From: Actinomycetes bacterium
GTDB lineage: Bacteria; Actinomycetota; Acidimicrobiia; Acidimicrobiales; Acidimicrobiaceae
Length of the DNA: 40,726 nt
Direction of reading: 5' to 3'
Assembly (NCBI GenBank): GCA_021810525.1
Contig: JAJZIP010000008.1
Coordinates: forward strand, 1-40,726
The translations under genes and the position numbers were made by a program. The notes beneath the pieces are model-generated. The model saw only the letters and a program-made list of their open reading frames with translations. It searched no databases and was not told the DNA's origin. Positions 1 to 7,779 of the stretch are shown piece after piece; positions within the stretch are counted from its first letter, which is position 1, and every line of letters starts with the position of its first letter.

Positions 1-979
1 TGGTGGCGTGCTTAAAACTGTCGACGGCGGAATTCATTGGACTGGAGACCAGCTTTTGCCAAATAATGACTATCGTTCGACAAGTATTGCAGAGATAGCA
101 ACAACAACTCCCTTCGGAGGGGTTGCCGTCACCGAAGCTGGGTCAATCTGGAATCAGGCAGATAGTGGAGCGGCCTGGAAAGAAATCTATCCCCCGTATC
201 GAGCTATGAGTATTTCTTACAGGCCAGGAAAAATTGACATATCGACCGAGAAAGGCCGTGTTCTTGCACTTGGACCTAACCCGTCTGCTACACCGAAGGT
301 GATAGGGAACTTTGGAATTAACACACAAGCGGTAGACACAGTTCCAAGTGGTGAGATAGTAATCACGAGTACCGAGATTGAAATTAGACAATCGGGGAAA
401 GGCTGGGCCAAGATACCAGGTCCAGCTGTCCAGCAAATAAATTACGGCCGCTTCTTAAATTCATCAGTCGGACTGATTGTACCAGGTCCGCTGACTACAG
501 CACTTGAGGCAACCCTAAATGGTGGACAAAGGTGGACTAGAATCCCTCTTCCATTCCTTCCATTTTCCCTGGATCCACTCAGTGCAACCAACTGGTGGGT
601 TATTGGCGAAGTGCTAGGTCCACTAGTACCCAATCCCTATAAGAAAAATATCCATGTAAGGAGTTATGCCCTTTACAATACTACAAATGCTGGTCGCAGC
701 TGGACTGAGTATAAGACCAATTGGGGAAGCGGTGGCATATTGGTGGGAGTGAATTTCTACTCTTCATCAGTCGGTTATGCCTGGACACAGAACACACTTT
801 TCTCTACTACCGATGGCGGTTCAATATTTGTCAGCCACAAGCTGCCGGATAACCAAGCGATACCGAACCCCACAAGCCTGGCTGCCGGCAGTAGTGGTCG
901 GGCTTGGATAGTCGCGGACAGCTATCCAGTCTTTGAAACCAGAGATTCAGGGACTTCATGGTCGGCTTTGGGGTCGTAG
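1..979 (+). CDS. BNR/Ycf48-like beta-propeller protein, 5' end outside window
   Basis: This is the C-terminal part of a repeat protein; the reading frame is open to the first base, so the true start lies upstream. About six short repeats of the form T-x-D/N-G/A-G-x-x-W are visible (TVDGGIHWT near the start, TLNGGQRWT, TTNAGRSWT, TTDGGS, TRDSGTSWS at the end). This is the sialidase-type Asp-box pattern of photosystem II stability factor Ycf48-like and BNR proteins, which fold as beta-propellers and are often extracytoplasmic. No catalytic sialidase residues were recognised, so an enzymatic role is not claimed. Base composition is more AT-rich than the housekeeping genes further right. Function is unknown; a surface or secreted binding protein is the simplest guess. 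Confidence 0.7.
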   Translation, partial: GGVLKTVDGGIHWTGDQLLPNNDYRSTSIAEIATTTPFGGVAVTEAGSIWNQADSGAAWKEIYPPYRAMSISYRPGKIDISTEKGRVLALGPNPSATPKVIGNFGINTQAVDTVPSGEIVITSTEIEIRQSGKGWAKIPGPAVQQINYGRFLNSSVGLIVPGPLTTALEATLNGGQRWTRIPLPFLPFSLDPLSATNWWVIGEVLGPLVPNPYKKNIHVRSYALYNTTNAGRSWTEYKTNWGSGGILVGVNFYSSSVGYAWTQNTLFSTTDGGSIFVSHKLPDNQAIPNPTSLAAGSSGRAWIVADSYPVFETRDSGTSWSALGS

Positions 980-1092
980 GTCTTGTGACATTTCTTGTGA
1001 TTCCAACTGGGAAGCCCACCAGGGGAAAAGTTCGCAATTTACCGACTCAATTTCAACGATGCCCATGAACGATTCTATAGAAGGAGCTGAAC

Positions 1093-1530
1093 ATGTCAAA
1101 GACGCCTCAGACAGGCACTAGCACCTCCGTGGAAGAAAAATCTTTCTCTGATCAGATAGATGCCATTATCAGTGAGACGGTAGACTGGCGGGGCGAGACC
1201 CTATATCAGCTGCGCGCTCTTATCAAGATGGCCGACCCTGACGGCGTCGAAGAGGTCAAGTGGAAAAAGCCAAGCAAGCCTGCAGGAGTTCCCGTCTGGT
1301 CTCATGCTGGAATACTGTGCGTGGCCGATACGCTCAAGAATGCCGTGAGGCTGACATTTCCTAAAGGTGCCCTGATCAAAGATCCCAAGAAACTCTTCAA
1401 CGCGCGGTTAGAAAGCAACACAGTCCGTGCAATAGATTTCCACCAAGGGGACATTGTAAATCAGATGGCCCTAAAGGAGCTTATTTCGGAGGCTGTGATA
1501 ATCAATGCTTCGAAGGTACGCAAACGATGA
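1093..1530 (+). CDS. DUF1801 (YdhG-like) domain protein, copy 1
   Basis: A 145-residue protein of the DUF1801 / YdhG-like family, small soluble cytoplasmic proteins of unknown biochemical role. The family signature is seen in the run VDWRGETLYQLRALI, then DGVEEVKWKKPS, PVWSHAGILC and the LTFPKGALIKDP segment, followed by a C-terminal helix. The ATG is preceded at six bases by AAGGAG (1081-1086), which fixes the start. A second copy with clear similarity lies at 6438-6818 (same WRGET, PVWSHNGGIC and LTFFKGASLLDP blocks), so the two are paralogues about 5 kb apart. It stands alone, 113 bases after the propeller gene. Function cannot be inferred from the neighbours. Confidence 0.75.
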   Translation: MSKTPQTGTSTSVEEKSFSDQIDAIISETVDWRGETLYQLRALIKMADPDGVEEVKWKKPSKPAGVPVWSHAGILCVADTLKNAVRLTFPKGALIKDPKKLFNARLESNTVRAIDFHQGDIVNQMALKELISEAVIINASKVRKR

Positions 1531-1866
1531 GTTCCCGGCGATCCGACTGTGTTGGAAGTTGCTCACAGCGGTATGTCGCTACGTCGAAATGTCAGGTGTC
1601 AGAAGCTGCACCATGAATTGGACGGGGCTCTTGAACAGGTGCTTGGTTGAAACAGCTACTGCTTTCCGCTAGATCCGCACCGCAAGTCCAAGGAGTAAGC
1701 GTTCCTCGAGCCGCGGAGGCATCCACTGCAAAAAGGGAAATTCCACCCCGTGTTTTTGTTGGTTTCGGCGAGCGAATACCTTGGTCGCGATGCAGTACTA
1801 TGCTTCGAGCTGCTGCGAAGTCCTTACCAATGTGCAATCGTAGGAGGCAAAGCCGAGTTTTTACGG
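1531..1866. other. gene-free stretch between DUF1801 and ferredoxin genes
   Basis: This 336-base stretch separates two convergent genes. Short open frames exist on both strands, but none has a good ribosome-binding site or recognisable protein family, and they overlap one another. No clear terminator hairpin with a T tract was seen. It may be remnant or spacer DNA. Confidence 0.5.
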
Positions 1867-2103
1867 TCAGTCGAGTTCTACGAAAATGCATTCGCCAGGG
1901 CACTCTTCAGAGGCCTCTTTTACTGCCTCCTCAAGGTTGACAGGAACTTGAGCCATCTGCGCCGCGCCACCCGGATTGTCGCATACGGTGCCGTCATCTT
2001 TGACATATGCAATGCCGTCATCTTGAAGGGTGAAGACATCCGGACAAATCTCTTCGCAAAGTCCATCTCCCGTACAGAGATCCTGATCTATCCAAACCTT
2101 CAT
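1867..2103 (-). CDS. single [4Fe-4S]/[3Fe-4S] ferredoxin with Asp ligand
   Basis: A 78-residue acidic ferredoxin, a soluble cytoplasmic electron carrier. The cluster motif is C10-x2-D13-x2-C16-x3-C20-P with a late Cys in the ECPGEC segment (C68, C72). The second ligand position is Asp rather than Cys, as in Pyrococcus furiosus ferredoxin (CIGDAIC), where the Asp-coordinated iron is labile and the cluster interconverts between 4Fe and 3Fe forms. C20 and C41 (or C72) could form the structural disulfide known from that protein. The ATG at 2103 is chosen over a GTG 15 bases upstream because GGAG lies five bases before it. The partner is unknown; in actinobacteria such ferredoxins often serve cytochromes P450 or oxidoreductases, but none is adjacent. 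Confidence 0.85.
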   Translation of the reverse strand: MKVWIDQDLCTGDGLCEEICPDVFTLQDDGIAYVKDDGTVCDNPGGAAQMAQVPVNLEEAVKEASEECPGECIFVELD

Positions 2104-2599
2104 GTTCGCTCCAGTCACGAAAATTCAAGCTTATTGTTCGATGCTTGAACCTTTAAACTTACTACAACATTATCGCACACTTACACTAAAATGTCATATT
2201 TGGCGCTGACCGGTAACCTGGAGTGGCCGTTGCATTCTCTGTGCGTGTGAACCTCGTTGTCGGCACGACGAGCCTCTGGCATCTGCTCTATTGGGGTTAC
2301 TAGCAAATATTTCCCTCACACCACTGCGACCAGCTGCCAATGAGAGCTATCTGATTGCCGTTGGTTGAAAATTCGTAGCGTCCGAGTAACAACTTGCCTC
2401 CAGTATTTTTCTAGTATAAAATAGAAAAAAAGTATAGGGAAATTGAAGTTCACGAATTTACGCGGAGTCTTGTAGCAATGGCCTTGATCAAAGGAGAGGT
2501 GTGGTCAGGCCATCCTCGTGCACCGTGGTGCGTGGTTCGGGGAGACGAAGCACGGGTTTGGGAAATTCGTGGAAGGGCTGAGACGGGAGCGAGGCTGGT
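2104..2599. other. intergenic region between divergent ferredoxin and sigma-factor genes
   Basis: About 500 bases without a supported gene. It must carry the promoters of both divergent neighbours. The most AT-rich part (about 2405-2440) contains the promoter-like pair listed separately. One short frame at 2478-2669 overlaps the sigma-factor start and looks like a shadow. Confidence 0.45.
2394..2422 (+). promoter_or_regulatory. possible sigma-70-type promoter upstream of the sigma factor
   Basis: TTGCCT at 2394-2399 and TAAAAT at 2417-2422 are separated by 17 bases in an AT-rich tract, about 180 bases before the sigma-factor start. The match is partial and untested. No convincing SigR-type GGAAT/GTT promoter was found here. 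Confidence 0.3.
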
Positions 2600-3343
2600 A
2601 TGGCTGATCAGAGAAGGTTCGCAGAACAGGCAGCGGAGTACATGGACCCGTTATACGGCGCTGCTTTGAGGATGACAAGCAACGTGGCTGATGCCGAGGA
2701 TCTGCTGCAAGACGTATGTCTGAAGGCGTACAAGGGATTTGGAACATTTCAGGAGGGTACAAACCTCAAGGCCTGGCTTTTTACGATTCTTACTAACACG
2801 TTTATCAATTCGTATAGGGCCAAGCAGAGGCAGCCTGATGAGAGTCGGTTAGATGATGTTGAGGATCTATACCTATATAAGAGGTTTGGCGTGGTCGAGA
2901 GGGGCATGGCAGCCAAGAGTGCGGAAGAAGTTGTTCTGGAAAGGTTCACCGGTACCCATTTGAAAGAGGCAATTGAGTCGCTTCCGGAGCAATTTCGGAT
3001 AACAGTGCTGCTCTCAGATTTAGAAGGTTTTTCCTATAAGGAGATCTCGGAGATTGTCGAAGTGCCGTTAGGCACCGTCATGAGCCGCCTGCATCGCGGT
3101 AGGAAAGCATTGCAGAAAACGCTGGTTGAAGTCGGAATGTGTGGAGCTGTGGACACAGGGAGTGGTGGACAACAACTGTCACGCGAGTCTCAGGTATGCC
3201 GGAGGAAGACGGCCGTCTTGCCGGATTCAAGCCGTCAGTTTTGTGGGCATATTCAACTGAATGTTGTGAGAAACAAGGCAAAGCGGGAACGTCGGGTCGA
3301 GCAGTTGACCCGGCGACCTCAATGGAGAGGTGTAAGCAACTGA
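2600..3343 (+). CDS. ECF RNA polymerase sigma factor, SigR/SigH-like, with long C-terminal tail
   Basis: A 247-residue group 4 sigma factor that would direct RNA polymerase to a stress regulon. Region 2 spans roughly residues 14-75 ([20 protein letters not shown] and [19 protein letters not shown]) and region 4 roughly residues 120-175, with the helix-turn-helix around [25 protein letters not shown] shown here in parts: [18 protein letters not shown]. The sequence most resembles the SigR/SigH (ECF12) oxidative-stress factors of actinobacteria. Those proteins end soon after region 4 and are followed by the zinc anti-sigma factor RsrA. Here region 4 is followed by about 70 residues containing Cys181, Cys200 and Cys215, and no RsrA-like HxxxCxxC gene follows. 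The ATG has GAGG (2591-2594) five bases upstream. Confidence 0.85.
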   Translation: MADQRRFAEQAAEYMDPLYGAALRMTSNVADAEDLLQDVCLKAYKGFGTFQEGTNLKAWLFTILTNTFINSYRAKQRQPDESRLDDVEDLYLYKRFGVVERGMAAKSAEEVVLERFTGTHLKEAIESLPEQFRITVLLSDLEGFSYKEISEIVEVPLGTVMSRLHRGRKALQKTLVEVGMCGAVDTGSGGQQLSRESQVCRRKTAVLPDSSRQFCGHIQLNVVRNKAKRERRVEQLTRRPQWRGVSN

Positions 3344-3431
3344 AGATCTGACGGTGACTGCTTTACATTGCGGAAGAATTCGTATGCGTAATTACTATTA
3401 CTTCTCAGGAGCTGACTCCGGCGTGACTCTG

Positions 3432-4259
3432 CTAGCTTGCTCGCTTATAGGCTCTGACCGCCAACGGGACGAAGACGGCCGCTATGCCGGCGAGCCATAC
3501 CACGCTTTGCCAGGCGTGCAGAGCCAAAGGCCCGCCCAGTGCCAGTGCCCTCATCTCATCGATGACTATGGTTACTGGTTGGTTACTTGCGAACGCCTGC
3601 AACCATCCAGGCATTGACTGCACAGGCACGAAGGCAGCGCTAACGAAGGTGAGGGGGAAGAGCCACACGAGGCCGAACGAGCCGACCGACTCCTCGTCTT
3701 TGATTGCGAGACCGACGTATGCGCTTACCGTGCAGATTGTAACTCCGAAAGCCACCCCAAAGACCATCATAATTACCGCAGGCAGCACCCCATTGTTGAA
3801 GCGAAAGCCTACTGCATACCCGACTCCCAGGATTACAAGGACTGTCACGGTCAATCGAAGAGTGTCTGCTGCAAGCCGACCGAGCAGCACCGCTGATCTA
3901 GCCATCGGCATCGCCCTGTAACGGTCGATGACTCCCTTCTGAAGTTGCCTAGCCAGGGAGATGGCGGTACCGAAAGAGGCAAATGCAGCCGATTGTGCAA
4001 TGATGCCCGGCATTAGAAAGTTAACGTAACCTCCTGGAACGTGGACCGGAATGGCCCCACCGAAGACGAAGCGGAACAGTAGCACGAACATAATCGGTTG
4101 AATGATAGTGAAGAAGAGGAAAGCTGGATTGCGAAACCAAACCAGCAGATCGCGACGAGTCAAGGTTGCCGCGTCGGAAAGTCCGAGTTTGAACCTCTTC
4201 GAGGCCGGTGGGCTTGGAACGTCAAGGGCCACTAGAGGTTGCAGGTTGGAAACAGTCAT
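3432..4259 (-). CDS. ABC-2 type transporter permease, DrrB-like
   Basis: A 275-residue integral membrane protein, the permease of an ABC exporter. It has about six hydrophobic segments, starting after LLVWFRNPAFLFFTIIQPIM, the typical ABC-2 / DrrB opening, and a long central segment with GVGYAVGF. The family exports drugs, lipids or polysaccharide precursors through the cytoplasmic membrane. It lies 8 bases downstream of its ATPase, on the same strand, so the two form one transcription unit. The substrate cannot be told from sequence; DrrAB-like pairs in actinobacteria usually confer resistance or export hydrophobic compounds. Confidence 0.85.
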   Translation of the reverse strand: MTVSNLQPLVALDVPSPPASKRFKLGLSDAATLTRRDLLVWFRNPAFLFFTIIQPIMFVLLFRFVFGGAIPVHVPGGYVNFLMPGIIAQSAAFASFGTAISLARQLQKGVIDRYRAMPMARSAVLLGRLAADTLRLTVTVLVILGVGYAVGFRFNNGVLPAVIMMVFGVAFGVTICTVSAYVGLAIKDEESVGSFGLVWLFPLTFVSAAFVPVQSMPGWLQAFASNQPVTIVIDEMRALALGGPLALHAWQSVVWLAGIAAVFVPLAVRAYKRAS

Positions 4260-4267
4260 TGTGGCTC

Positions 4268-5308
4268 CTAGCGGTTCCGGCGACCAGCTTTTCGCCGGCC
4301 ATTAGATGTAGTTTTCTCCGACTCATCGGCCCCGTGTCCCGTGAGGGCCAAGAAGACGTCATCGAGCGAAGGCCTGTGGATGCCGAGATCTTCAGTGTGT
4401 ACTCCGATAGCATCGAGACGCCGGACGGTCTCAACGAGAGAGTTCGAGCCGTCGTCACCGACACGAAGGCTGACTCGGGAGGCCTCGTGGTCGACCACGG
4501 GTCCGGCTTCGGAAAGCGATTTCACCGCTTCCACGGCGTCTCCAAGGCGATGGCGATCGACCACTGCGAACTCGACAACGTCTCCACCGATTTTGTTCTT
4601 GAGTTGCCGTGCCGTGCCTGCTGCAATGACCTGTCCATGATCGATGACCACGATCTCATCAGCAAGTTCGTCGGCCTCCTCCATGTACTGTGTGGTCAGC
4701 AGTAGCGTGGTACCGGTTGTTACCAGATCGCGGATCACTTCCCACATGCCGAGACGGCTTCGCGGATCGAGTCCCGTAGTCGGCTCGTCCAAAAACAGGA
4801 CCTTGGGCAGAGCTACCAGACTTAGAGCTAGGTCGAGCCGTCTCTGCATTCCGCCTGAGTAGCCTTTCGTCGGCCTGTCCGCGGCGTCGGCTAGATCAAA
4901 CTGTTCCAAGAGTTCCTTGGCCCGTTTTGCCCTTGTTGCAGCATCGATATGGTACAGCCGACCCATAATCTCTAGATTTTCCCTACCAGTTAACTCTTCT
5001 TGGATCGCAGTGGATTGACCCGCCAGTCCTATGATCTCTCGTACAGAGGCAGGCGAGCTCAGAGCATCGCGGCCTTCGACGAGGACTCGTCCCTTATCTG
5101 GTCGGAGGAGAGTGGTGAGGATCTTAATCGCCGTGGTTTTGCCAGCGCCATTGGGTCCCAGTAGGCCTAGTACCTTGCCTCGCTCGACGACCAGATCGAT
5201 CCCGCGCAGTGCTTGGACGTCACCGAACGACTTATATACATCTTCGACGAAGATGGCGGGACCGTTCCAACTGGTGCTGTATCCAGGTGAACTCACTTTG
5301 TTGCCCAC
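4268..5308 (-). CDS. ABC transporter ATP-binding protein, DrrA-like
   Basis: A 346-residue ATPase that powers the exporter encoded just downstream. Walker A is GPNGAGKTT (residues 51-59), the ABC signature is YSGGMQRRLDLAL (about 150-162) and Walker B is VLFLDEPTTGLDP (about 170-182). A C-terminal extension of about 100 residues with the motif IHRPSLDDVFLALTGH matches the DrrA/NodI family. The start is taken as GTG at 5308; its ribosome-binding site is poor and an in-frame GTG four codons further on is also possible. It is divergent from the small HTH gene at 5531, with a palindrome in the shared upstream region, so that protein may regulate it. Confidence 0.9.
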   Translation of the reverse strand: MGNKVSSPGYSTSWNGPAIFVEDVYKSFGDVQALRGIDLVVERGKVLGLLGPNGAGKTTAIKILTTLLRPDKGRVLVEGRDALSSPASVREIIGLAGQSTAIQEELTGRENLEIMGRLYHIDAATRAKRAKELLEQFDLADAADRPTKGYSGGMQRRLDLALSLVALPKVLFLDEPTTGLDPRSRLGMWEVIRDLVTTGTTLLLTTQYMEEADELADEIVVIDHGQVIAAGTARQLKNKIGGDVVEFAVVDRHRLGDAVEAVKSLSEAGPVVDHEASRVSLRVGDDGSNSLVETVRRLDAIGVHTEDLGIHRPSLDDVFLALTGHGADESEKTTSNGRRKAGRRNR

Positions 5309-5493
5309 CCGACTTTTTGGGGATTATTGAAGCTCGAGCAGCGCAGTAGCATATTCGCGATTCGTCCTTTCTGCAATTGGAGGTTGCCGAGGATTTACCA
5401 AATCTTCAACTAGGTGATTTGGTCCGAGATTGCAGGCTCGGGCCATCTCCAGCGCTTCGCGCGGCAGCACCTATTATCAGATATCAAGGGTAG

Positions 5494-5517
5494 CTTGACA
5501 CAACAGCAAGTGTCAAG
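5494..5517. promoter_or_regulatory. perfect inverted repeat, candidate operator of the HTH gene and ABC operon
   Basis: CTTGACAC (5494-5501), eight bases of spacer, then GTGTCAAG (5510-5517): 8-base arms with no mismatch. It ends 13 bases before the ATG of the HTH gene and about 185 bases before the ABC start. Both arms contain TTGACA, the sigma-70 -35 consensus, so a bound protein could block transcription in either direction. The function is inferred. Confidence 0.55.
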
Positions 5518-5530
5518 GCAATCTTAACGT

Positions 5531-5902
5531 ATGAACGATTCTCAAAACGACGAATCTAGAAACATCCCGCCGCTGATGTCTGCGGCGTGGGAGACTGCCA
5601 CCTCCGATCCGGACCCTCTAGTGGCTCTCGGCGCCACGCGAGCACTGTTGGGACTTTTGTCGACCTGGGAAGTGAAACTCGCAATAGAGGCAGTGGCTGC
5701 CGGTGCCACTTGGGAAGCGATCGGCAGTTCTCTGGGCGTGAGCCGCCAAGCTGCTTGGGAGCACTTTCACCACTACGTGGCAGAGTTCAAGCGCCAGGTG
5801 AGGGCGGAGGCTCGCGCTTTACGAGACCGACATCGTCAGGAGATGCTCGAATTCCGCGATGAAGTGAAACGGAAGGCAAAAGAGTACCGCAGACCGAGGT
5901 GA
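5531..5902 (+). CDS. small HTH DNA-binding protein with charged C-terminal helix
   Basis: A 123-residue protein. Residues about 55-80 (AVAAGATWEAIGSSLGVSRQ followed by AAWEHF) form a clear helix-turn-helix of the kind found in small actinobacterial DNA-binding proteins. Residues about 85-123 are rich in Arg, Lys and Glu and should form a long, possibly coiled, helix. No ligand-binding domain is present. It is divergent from the DrrAB-like ABC operon and preceded by a perfect inverted repeat (5494-5517), which suggests autoregulation and control of the exporter; this is inference from position. The only purine-rich stretch before the ATG, AAGG at 5515-5518, is rather distant, so translation may be weak or the mRNA leader very short. 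Confidence 0.7.
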   Translation: MNDSQNDESRNIPPLMSAAWETATSDPDPLVALGATRALLGLLSTWEVKLAIEAVAAGATWEAIGSSLGVSRQAAWEHFHHYVAEFKRQVRAEARALRDRHRQEMLEFRDEVKRKAKEYRRPR

Positions 5903-6437
5903 GGCGGCATTGCGTTTGCCGGCGGTCTCAAGTGTGCGGAATGAGTCCATCAGGCGATGGCTTCTTGGTTATGGTGGTTTGCACCTTTGCCATTCCGCAC
6001 ATAGCGGTGTCTACGCTATCTCCTGGCTGAGAGTCAATGATTGTCATGACCAGCGATATGTTTTCGGGAACCAGCCAGAGCGTGGAGCTACTCCGTTTTT
6101 GGTGTTGGCTTTCAGCACTTTCTAATTTGATGATACTGATTAGAGGTCAGTGCAGGAGTTGAGCAACGATACGACTACGAGCAGTACGCTATGACGGAGA
6201 ATGGGGAAAAGAGGTATAGGAGGATTGGCACTTGTCGATGCGTTCTCGAAAGTCTTGCGGGGTTCAGCCTGAGAACTTGCGCTTCGGCCACAGGAGCGAA
6301 GCAAGGCCAAGTTGTTGTAATCTGCGGCTTTTATTTTCTAGAGATATTTTGTTGGGTTGAGATTAGGTGCGCTCTGACGGTCAGTCTCTCTCGGGTGAAG
6401 CCGATGCGGGATCAATGGACGAAGGAAGGTGAATTGC
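5903..6437. other. gene-free stretch
   Basis: About 535 bases between the HTH gene and the second DUF1801 gene. Two short frames on the plus strand (5910-6125 and 6191-6463) have no family resemblance and no good ribosome-binding site, and the second runs into the DUF1801 gene in another frame. I see no repeats or RNA gene. Confidence 0.5.
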
Positions 6438-6818
6438 ATGGCGAGTGCATCCGAATCGATTGATGCGAAGATCAAGGAGTTGGGCGACTGGCGTGGCGAG
6501 ACGCTAAGTCAGGTGAGAAGAATCATCAGAGAAGCGGATCCTGATATCGTCGAAGAGTGGAAGTGGGTGAAGGCCACGAATCCCGGAACCCCCGTCTGGT
6601 CTCACAACGGGGGCATTTGCACCGGTGAGACCTACAAGAACGTTGTGAAGTTGACGTTTTTCAAGGGTGCTTCCTTGCTCGATCCGACCGGTCTTTTCAA
6701 CTCCAGCCTTGACGGGGCGGTCAGGCGCGCTATCGACATCAAAGAGCATGACCAGATTGACGAGAAAGCGCTGAAGAGCCTAATCGGCGAAGCCGTGGCG
6801 CTCAACCTCAGGAGGTAA
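6438..6818 (+). CDS. DUF1801 (YdhG-like) domain protein, copy 2
   Basis: A 126-residue DUF1801 protein, paralogous to the one at 1093-1530. Shared blocks are GDWRGETLSQVRRII, DIVEEWKWVK, PVWSHNGGIC and KLTFFKGASLLDP. The ATG at 6438 is preferred over a GTG nine bases upstream because AGGAAGG (6423-6429) sits eight bases before it and overlaps the GTG. The N-terminus is about 15 residues shorter than copy 1. Function unknown; the domain is widespread in small bacterial proteins of no proven activity. It lies immediately before the decayed ClC gene. Confidence 0.75.
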   Translation: MASASESIDAKIKELGDWRGETLSQVRRIIREADPDIVEEWKWVKATNPGTPVWSHNGGICTGETYKNVVKLTFFKGASLLDPTGLFNSSLDGAVRRAIDIKEHDQIDEKALKSLIGEAVALNLRR

Positions 6819-6855
6819 GAGACCCGCTGTCGAACGGACTTTTTGTGAGGGCGCA

Positions 6856-7460
6856 GAAATCCCGAAACAGGGCAGACACCAAAGCGCGGGCAACGGCGGC
6901 AAGATGGAGCCGCCTCCAGCGATTCTGAAGCCCAGTCTAAGCGCGGTCAGCATCGGCACTGGGGGACCATTCGGTGTGGAGGAACCGATAATTCTCATGG
7001 CGTTGCGCCTCTTGAGGGCATTCTTGTACTGGAGGTCATGCGCAAGGAGGTCCTGACAGTATTGCGACTCCAAGATCGACACTTTGAGAGAGCTATTTCA
7101 GTCTTCGATCGAGGCCAGCAGGCAGAGGTTATTCCAGGTGGCCGACGGGTCTGGTCTGTTCATACGCATTCACCGCGCTCCGATATCTTCCTGCTAGACA
7201 GCTCGCAGCCCTCTGAGACGACTGTCGAGGAGTTGACGATCCGGTCGCCCGTAGCCGCCTATGTCGGCGAGACTATTCGCAGTGCCGCCGACCGAATGGC
7301 AGAGAAAGAGATCGGATCGGCGCCGGTCGTAGAGATTGTCTCGGGAGAGCCGGTAGCGAGAGGCAAAATCACGGAGTTCGACATCTTGACGTCCCGCAGC
7401 AGCTTTTTGAGGAGCGAACCCGGGAAAAGATCTAAGGCGGGACATTGTGGAGAGTCTTGA
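6856..7460 (+). pseudogene. decayed ClC-type chloride channel gene with C-terminal CBS domain
   Basis: Two fragments on the plus strand together resemble a ClC channel. The first (about 6856-7000) reads EIPKQGRHQS, then LSAVSIGTGGPFGVEEPII, matching the conserved ClC selectivity-filter region SIGTGGPFGxEGPI. The frame then continues into unrelated residues and stops. The second (about 7038-7460, another frame) contains a CBS-like segment, VEELTIRSPVAAYVGETIR and RMAEKEIGSAPVVE, ending with KITEFDILTSRS, like the CBS tail of bacterial ClC proteins. The roughly 300 residues of membrane domain expected between them are absent, so an internal deletion plus frameshift has inactivated the gene. The 140-residue frame at 7038 alone is not expected to be functional. 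Confidence 0.65.
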
Positions 7461-7779
7461 GATAGCTTCTCTTGTCGGTTGCAACTTGCATAGCCGTTCA
7501 GGGTACTCATCTGTTGCTCTTACTGGCTGGTAACCGCGATTTTTCTTTTTTCCAGCTCCAAGGGCCATAATTCTTCCTATAATTTTGTGATGCCTAAATG
7601 GTTCTTGGCGGGGTCATTTACGTGAGCGAATTATTGGGCGTGTCTCAGCATCGGGCGAGATCCTGTTTGACATATCTCAGGTGTATTTGGAGCATACTTT
7701 TCAGAGCCAGCGTTGCTGTTAGCTCTATTGCCGGATTTGGTGAGATAATTTCCTAGGTTGCGTCAGAAGGGTCTTGGGG
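7461..7779. other. gene-free stretch before the diguanylate cyclase
   Basis: About 320 bases. A perfect TATAAT occurs at 7578-7583, but no good -35 element was found 16-18 bases upstream, and it lies about 200 bases before the GGDEF gene. Nothing else was recognised. Confidence 0.4.

Noticed and set aside
1592-1940. Overlapping short frames on both strands between DUF1801 and ferredoxin
   Set aside because: Unusual composition, mutual overlap and no family match; treated as non-coding.
3139-3351. Possible RsrA-type anti-sigma gene after the sigma factor
   Set aside because: The translated frame has Cys residues but not the HxxxCxxC zinc motif or the family helices.
6191-6463. 90-codon plus-strand frame
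   Set aside because: No ribosome-binding site or recognisable family, and it overlaps the start of the DUF1801 gene in a different frame.
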